Below, in pieces: positions 7,101-10,042 of a stretch of 10,042 nt of DNA. The notes beneath the pieces are model-generated. The model saw nothing but the letters and a program-made list of their open reading frames with translations. It ran no database searches and was not told the DNA's origin. Source of the stretch: Stephanodiscus triporus (Eukaryota > Bacillariophyta > Thalassiosirophyceae > Thalassiosirales > Thalassiosiraceae). The stretch spans positions 1 to 10,042 of the forward strand of contig JALLAZ010002534.1 of NCBI GenBank assembly GCA_036939755.1, in the 5' to 3' direction. How positions within the stretch are numbered: position 1 is the stretch's first letter; each line of letters opens with the position of its first letter. The position numbers were made by a program, and so were the translations under genes.

Positions 7101-8339
7101 ATTGTCCATGACGTTGACTTTCGGCTTGTACCCCTTGGATTCTAACATGTCGAAGTGAGTTTTGTACGCGTTGAAAATACTTTTGTCGTCTAGGCCTGCA
7201 ATTGGCGTTGCCAGAATCGCGTTGGTTTCATAGTGATATAGCACAAAGAAACATACGCTGCCGTCCAATGACATAAATGGGAAGTTGCCGGTCAAATCGT
7301 TGTACACTACGCCCGACACCTTGTCGGCGAATGCCCCAAAACAAAACACGTTGGCAATTGATTGATCAACGTTGGAGTCGTCGTCATCACTGATGACCGT
7401 ACGCAATGCGCCGTACGCTGGGCCTTGGAACGGCGGGGGTTGGTCGAACAGGGGTAGAATGATGGGACCGGGCGGGGGCACGACTGTGACATTCCTGGTG
7501 GGACGTGGTGTCGTGCTACGGATTCCTTTTTTTGGCCTTTTCATGTGACCCTTGGTGGTGGCCGGGCTGGCGTTCAAGTACTTGGTGACAAGTTCGACAC
7601 TCATGTTAGGGCACCCTTTGAGGAACCCCTTTTTCAATGCCTTTAGCAGTGTGGATATTCTGGGATTGCCGAGTGACTGATGGGCAAATTTGACGGCGTT
7701 CGCACGTGTTCGGATCGAGTGTGTGAACGCCGCCACCGAGACATGGTTTGGGTTTTTCTGATCACCCTGATCTTTTCCCACCATGTTGTTGATCTGCTTG
7801 TGTATCGCCTCATGGGTGATGGGTAGCGTCCATAGATCGGTCGATAGATCTTTGCGTCCTTGTAAAATAACTTTGTTGTCATATTTTACGTCACATGTTG
7901 CGTCGGTGAACGTCACTTCGCAACCCGCCTTGCATAGTACCCTAATTCCTAGAAGGGATGCCATCGCCAAACCGGGCACGATGTGTCCCGTCAGGATCTT
8001 TGGTAACCCTGGGATGATAATGTCACATACGTGCGTCGAGTTCACAATGCCTCCATTTGGGAGGTTGATACTGAGGGGTGCCTCGGTGGTGCGCACATTA
8101 GTCATGGGTGTGCCTGCCATGACAAAAATGGAGGTCGCACCTGTGTCTGCGATGGAATGTGACGGCGGGACTGTAAATTTTACAGCTTGTGGAATGGCCG
8201 ACGCCGCATGTTGTTCTTTTGGCGACAAGTTGGATGCGGCTACTGTTACATCATCCATCATTTTAATTTTAATGGGGTCCAAAGCATACTGCGTGATTTC
8301 ATTTATTTTATGACAATCTATATGCTCCGCCCCCCACCG
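4074..8339 (-). CDS. pol: Pol polyprotein (protease, integrase, RT, RNase H) read through from Gag
   Basis: Cleaves Gag-Pol, copies element RNA to cDNA and inserts it. The frame is open from the codon after the Gag TGA to TGA 4074-4076. Residues are numbered from the TTG at 8282; the first ATG is residue 8. Aspartic protease: DTGA at 46-49. GAG-pre-integrase region about 195-260, with the usual zinc-binding His/Cys pattern degenerate. Integrase triad D329, D393, E425; the last spacing is 31 residues against the canonical 35. A Pro/Thr-rich linker (about 600-700) has two 12-residue repeats. Reverse transcriptase (RVT_2) about 785-1030 with D892 in FMCLDIKNFYL and VDD at 988-990. RNase H D1165, E1216, D1251, D1300. 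A C-terminal tail of about 80 residues is not recognised. No ATG lies between the Gag stop and residue 8, so expression by readthrough is likelier than a separate start, but is inferred. No premature stop is seen. Confidence 0.9.
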   Translation of the reverse strand, partial: RWGAEHIDCHKINEITQYALDPIKIKMMDDVTVAASNLSPKEQHAASAIPQAVKFTVPPSHSIADTGATSIFVMAGTPMTNVRTTEAPLSINLPNGGIVNSTHVCDIIIPGLPKILTGHIVPGLAMASLLGIRVLCKAGCEVTFTDATCDVKYDNKVILQGRKDLSTDLWTLPITHEAIHKQINNMVGKDQGDQKNPNHVSVAAFTHSIRTRANAVKFAHQSLGNPRISTLLKALKKGFLKGCPNMSVELVTKYLNASPATTKGHMKRPKKGIRSTTPRPTRNVTVVPPPGPIILPLFDQPPPFQGPAYGALRTVISDDDDSNVDQSIANVFCFGAFADKVSGVVYNDLTGNFPFMSLDGSVCFFVLYHYETNAILATPIAGLDDKSIFNAYKTHFDMLESKGYKPKVNVMDNQATKFIKKFLTDKECKLQLVEPHNHRVNAAERAIQTFKDAFIATLATTDADFPLQLWDKLAPQVQDTLNLLRASRVNPEVSAYEALNGPYDWGRYPLAPPGCKAVIYEAPAVRGSWAARGTDAWLLGPSKDHYRCNIYYVPETRAYRISGSAELFPQHCQLPNLTPNEHIEALTLELTNEAREAAMTPKGKALIKLLRTHLDAILDPPVTETQQRVTTPAPTTTVTIQRVTDSPAIIQARNPTAKRSLLTTARIHRRVTRGNTPGAVPPITRDTLPGVTQDDTPEAAPRRSPRTRTETPSLPKVHFTAMPGHRIPRARANLISQQALNALTTREALYKQVAFTHRDLTLPDFVDTRPNFAHYASPMVHPVNGELISSYKRLMNDPATAEIWQTAFGKDFGGMAQGDNKTGQKGTNSMFVMKHDEIKKAYLDKQKFTYAKVVVDHRPQKEDPNRIRITAGGNLIQYKGNVSTRTADLCTSKLLWNSVLSTPDAKFMCLDIKNFYLTAALDYFEYMRMPLELFPAWIRKQYDLDNCAYKGFVHLRLERAVWGLPQAGILANKLLRQRLAPHGYHECANTPGLWRHEWRPITFSLVVDDFGVKYVGKEHADHLVKCIGEEYKLVEDWTGDLYCGIKLKWDYHARTLDISMPGYVQKQLDKYKHVVSPRPQHCPYSPEPKKYGSEAQSPLPIDTSRKLDDNEIKRVQKIVGSILYYARAVDMTVLVSLSTIASEQTKGTERTMAKALQVLDYLATHPDATVRFRASDMILNIHSDASYLTEPKSRSRASGHFFLGWIPKDGAPIRLNGAFHTLCSILRFVVSSAAEAELGALFLNCQEGLIFRLTLEDLGHPQPKTPVHCDNATAIGIANNTIKRQRSRAMEMRYFWIADKVAQDRYQLVWHPGQENLADYQSKHHPGAHHTAVRPFYLHEKNSPLVLPRAIKPSTLKGCVGTLKDGYVRNIPLPRVPREQRASPEPTTPIGIQLPGYFKPSKWIPALPSVGNALRFSQRLL
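6237..6329 (-). repeat. Short internal repeats in the integrase-RT linker
   Basis: Two 12-residue units, VTRGNTPGAVPP (652-663) and ITRDTLPGVTQD (664-675), are followed by a partial third, DTPEAAP. Basic residues just upstream (ARIHRRVTR) could form a nuclear signal. Repeat expansion in a flexible linker is the simplest reading. Confidence 0.4.
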
Positions 8340-8342
8340 TCA
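8274..8342 (-). promoter_or_regulatory. Candidate stop-codon readthrough signal between gag and pol
   Basis: The Gag stop is TGA (8342-8340) followed by CGG, and every codon after it is sense into Pol. UGA-CGG is one of the known leaky contexts in plant RNA viruses. Six nucleotides after the stop a stem can form: GGGG (8333-8330) with CCCC (8277-8274), a GA bulge, then CGGAGCATA (8329-8321) with TATGCTTTG (8288-8280) including two G-U pairs, closing a 32 nt loop. Sequence and pairing are seen; function is inferred. The alternative is a single CGA-to-TGA mutation in a once-continuous frame. Confidence 0.6.
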
Positions 8343-9941
8343 GAAGTTTGGTAGTTGCGTCTTGTGTTTAGCCTTCGAGCAAGGATCGTACCCAGCCTCG
8401 ATATACTGCTGGGCGTTATTGCGATCGTACGCTTCTTGGTGGTTGGCGCGCCTCCACTCTTGGGGACACGTGCGCGACGTGTGGCCGTCCTCAACATCAA
8501 AGCCGCATGAAAAACATGCATTCATGTTGTTGTGCTTTTTGACGATGTTCGAAAACATGGCAGCAGTGTTTCGCGCTGGCGTCACGCCGCCGCCGATCAT
8601 TGTAGGGATGAACGCTGGGATGCCGCCACCCCTGCCGCCGTTGCGTGCAGTGTATTCAGCAAACGGTGTGCGTGGGTTGCGGCGTCCACCTTGATTGGGG
8701 GCGCGCGTCCCACGTCCGCGTCCACCGCCTTGCCTCCCGCCCCGTTGGTTGAAGGGCTGGAACGTGCTCATCGCGGGGATGTTGAAATTATGCACTCCCA
8801 ACATCGGTGGAGTGGCTGCGTTGACGCGTGCTCGGTGAGGGTCTGCGTTGGCGACGCCGTATGCCATCATTTGGGTCATCATGGCTTGTTGATTCGCAGC
8901 CAGTTGCGTGATGGCTGCGTTGACGTTGTTTGTCGCGGCGGCCGCTGATGCCGCTGATAGCTGGCTTTGATTGGTCATCGCTGCCAGTTGCGTGACAATA
9001 GTCGCGACATCGTCATCGTCGTCGTTGTCGGATTGTTCAGCAAGCGCATTGAATGCGTTCTGCACATAGCCATGTTGGCCTGTCGTGTTGGCGGTCGCGT
9101 TGAGGCGACGCTGGAAAGCTGCTTGGATGAACGGCTTTAACTCGAGGTACGTTTTCGTCGCGTCCGCACGTCGGTCCCACTCTTCGAAATCGCGCATGTA
9201 CATGCCGCATCCTAGGAGGAGGCGCACTGCGTTGTTCAGAAGTTGGGTCGCAGTGTAAGGGTCCTCTCCCAGCACTTGTACTTCCTGACAGTTCTCGATG
9301 CGCCGAAATAGGACTTCCGGCGCATCTGCGGGGGAGTATGGGCTGCGAAACAACGTGTCATTTTGCAACAGGGCCGACGCCGTGGGGCGGCCGTATGTCG
9401 ACACCAAAGTGTCGATCATATCAATGATATTCATTGACGGATTCCAGCCTGTTAGCAAGGGGTCGTTCGACACCTTGAACGCGTCGTCAACGTTATCGTC
9501 GAGCATGTTATAACATGCTCGCTTGATGTTCTGGTATGTCCTCCAGTAGTTCTTGGCGCGGTTGTAGCTCGCGTCGATCGTCGCGAGCGTGGCGCGGCTG
9601 AGCACTGGGAGGGGAGGATATTGTAGGTTGCCTCCTGCATCCAGTTCGGGTGCATCTCCTGCTGCATTCATGATGGGTTGTTGGGCTGGATAATACACCG
9701 CTTGAGGTCCAGGATCAAGTGGGAGGATAAACGGAGCTAGGCTCAGTAATGCGTACATGGGGCGTGCCATTACGAATCCAGACCAACCGAGAACGTTGCT
9801 CTGGGGGCAACTTAGGCGCTGAAGGGCGCGTTGCATATGACGACGTAGCTCCCTCAAATTTGCGAAATTTGGGCGTGGAGCGAGCGAGGGGGGGCTTGCG
9901 AGGGCCTCGGCCACCTCGTCGTAGCTGATGAGTGTATCCAT
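8340..9941 (-). CDS. gag: Gag capsid/nucleocapsid protein
   Basis: 533 residues forming the particle that packages element RNA. ATG at 9941-9939 has A at -3 and G at +4 and is the first ATG in the 63 nt leader. The first 300 residues are a mostly helical capsid-like region with no motif I can name precisely (NVLGWSGFVMAR near 49-60). Then come a short acidic run (SDNDDDDD, 304-311), an Ala/Gln/Asn-rich stretch with two similar units (about 316-356), and an Arg/Gly-rich RNA-binding section (399-440). The zinc knuckle is C476-x2-C479-x7-H487-x4-C492, three residues longer between the second Cys and His than the usual retroviral CX2CX4HX4C; this form seems usual in diatom elements, from memory. 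The frame is intact, ends at TGA, and is the same frame as Pol. Confidence 0.87.
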   Translation of the reverse strand: MDTLISYDEVAEALASPPSLAPRPNFANLRELRRHMQRALQRLSCPQSNVLGWSGFVMARPMYALLSLAPFILPLDPGPQAVYYPAQQPIMNAAGDAPELDAGGNLQYPPLPVLSRATLATIDASYNRAKNYWRTYQNIKRACYNMLDDNVDDAFKVSNDPLLTGWNPSMNIIDMIDTLVSTYGRPTASALLQNDTLFRSPYSPADAPEVLFRRIENCQEVQVLGEDPYTATQLLNNAVRLLLGCGMYMRDFEEWDRRADATKTYLELKPFIQAAFQRRLNATANTTGQHGYVQNAFNALAEQSDNDDDDDVATIVTQLAAMTNQSQLSAASAAAATNNVNAAITQLAANQQAMMTQMMAYGVANADPHRARVNAATPPMLGVHNFNIPAMSTFQPFNQRGGRQGGGRGRGTRAPNQGGRRNPRTPFAEYTARNGGRGGGIPAFIPTMIGGGVTPARNTAAMFSNIVKKHNNMNACFSCGFDVEDGHTSRTCPQEWRRANHQEAYDRNNAQQYIEAGYDPCSKAKHKTQLPNF

Positions 9942-10004
9942 CTTGTGTGGGTCGCACGCTCACGTGGGGGCGGACCGTCCTTTCTTATTTGTTATGCTAA
10001 GAAC
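9942..10004 (-). other. 5' leader with unusual primer-binding position
   Basis: Between the 5' LTR edge and the Gag ATG. In element sense it begins GTTCTTAGCATAAC. It does not resemble the complement of the initiator-Met tRNA 3' end (TGGTATCAGAG or similar) used by many copia elements. Its first ten bases are the complement of TGCTAAGAAC inside the LTR, flush with the LTR end. The rest is a purine-rich stretch (AATAAGAAAGGACGG) and a GC-rich run before the ATG. Confidence 0.5.
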
Positions 10005-10042
10005 TGTCGAATGCTCCCTAGGACAGCATAGGCATTAATCGT
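10005..10042 (-). repeat. 5' LTR, inner end only
   Basis: Begins TGTCGAATGCTC and matches 3969-3999 at 29 of 31 positions; both differences are transitions (T/C and A/G). The last seven bases may align only with a one-base gap. The rest lies outside the window. Both copies hold ATGCT...AGCAT short inverted arms around a CTAGG/CTAAG core. Confidence 0.75.

Larger units (their letters stand above)
3969..10042 (-). mobile_element. Ty1/copia-like LTR retrotransposon (diatom CoDi-like), nearly complete
   Basis: Pol domain order protease, integrase, reverse transcriptase, RNase H defines Ty1/copia (Pseudoviridae). Both ends carry the same sequence beginning TGTCGAATGCTC, at 3969 and 10005, so the element spans about 6.0 kb from one LTR edge to the same edge of the other. 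Only the inner end of the 5' LTR is inside the window. Gag and Pol frames are intact apart from the TGA between them. The Gag zinc knuckle and the integrase motif HRVNAAERAIQTFK resemble diatom copia elements, from memory. It sits inside the coding sequence of the dioxygenase-like gene, so it inserted after that gene. Confidence 0.88.

Noticed and set aside
4931..7145. Several + strand open frames over 70 residues opposite pol
   Set aside because: They are frames opposite a 1,400-residue coding region with clear domains, and none shows a recognisable motif.
8280..8282. TTG at 8282 as a true start of Pol
   Set aside because: The frame stays open upstream to the Gag TGA, and eukaryotic ribosomes rarely start at TTG. 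Readthrough, or less likely an ATG at 8261, fits better.
9942..10004. tRNA initiator-Met primer-binding site
   Set aside because: The leader bases next to the LTR do not match the complement of the tRNA 3' end. A CATAAC string resembles the tRNA anticodon loop itself, not its complement.

Overview
The window looks like nuclear DNA from a diatom or related stramenopile. This rests on the resemblance of the proteins to diatom-type copia elements and their partners, and on one short (89 bp) GT-AG intron; no marker gene confirms it. It is draft sequence, with one N at 2674 between two copies of a 44 bp repeat. No ordinary, intact host gene is visible. Everything supported is mobile-element sequence or decayed genes.

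Left part (1-3968): two broken genes point towards each other. On the + strand (1-1372) is the rotted 3' part of a DNA-transposon transposase-like gene, with stops, frameshifts and a probable internal deletion. On the - strand (3968-1440) is a decayed gene with an acidic Asp/Glu-rich section, a Zn2Cys6-type zinc cluster, an intact-looking phase-1 intron, and a C-terminal fold with the HxD...H...R signature of 2-oxoglutarate/Fe(II) dioxygenases. The pair recalls the published pairing of TET/JBP dioxygenases with KDZ-type transposons in fungi. That link is inference.

Right part (3969-10042): a Ty1/copia-like LTR retrotransposon on the - strand, nearly complete. Its 3' LTR begins at 3969 and the first 38 bp (genomic + sense) of its 5' LTR lie at 10005-10042. 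It landed in the upstream coding sequence of the zinc-cluster/dioxygenase gene, whose reading frame is open right up to the LTR edge. Order in transcription sense: 5' LTR, 63 nt leader, Gag (9941-8340), Pol (protease, integrase, reverse transcriptase, RNase H; 8339-4074), 3' LTR. All catalytic residues are present and both frames are open, so the copy may be young.

Two features of the retroelement stand out. Gag and Pol are in the same frame and separated by a single TGA followed by CGG and a predicted stem-loop, the arrangement of viral stop-codon readthrough signals. The ten bases directly after the 5' LTR are not a recognisable tRNA primer site but are the exact complement of a ten-base stretch inside the LTR, which suggests Tf1-style self-priming.
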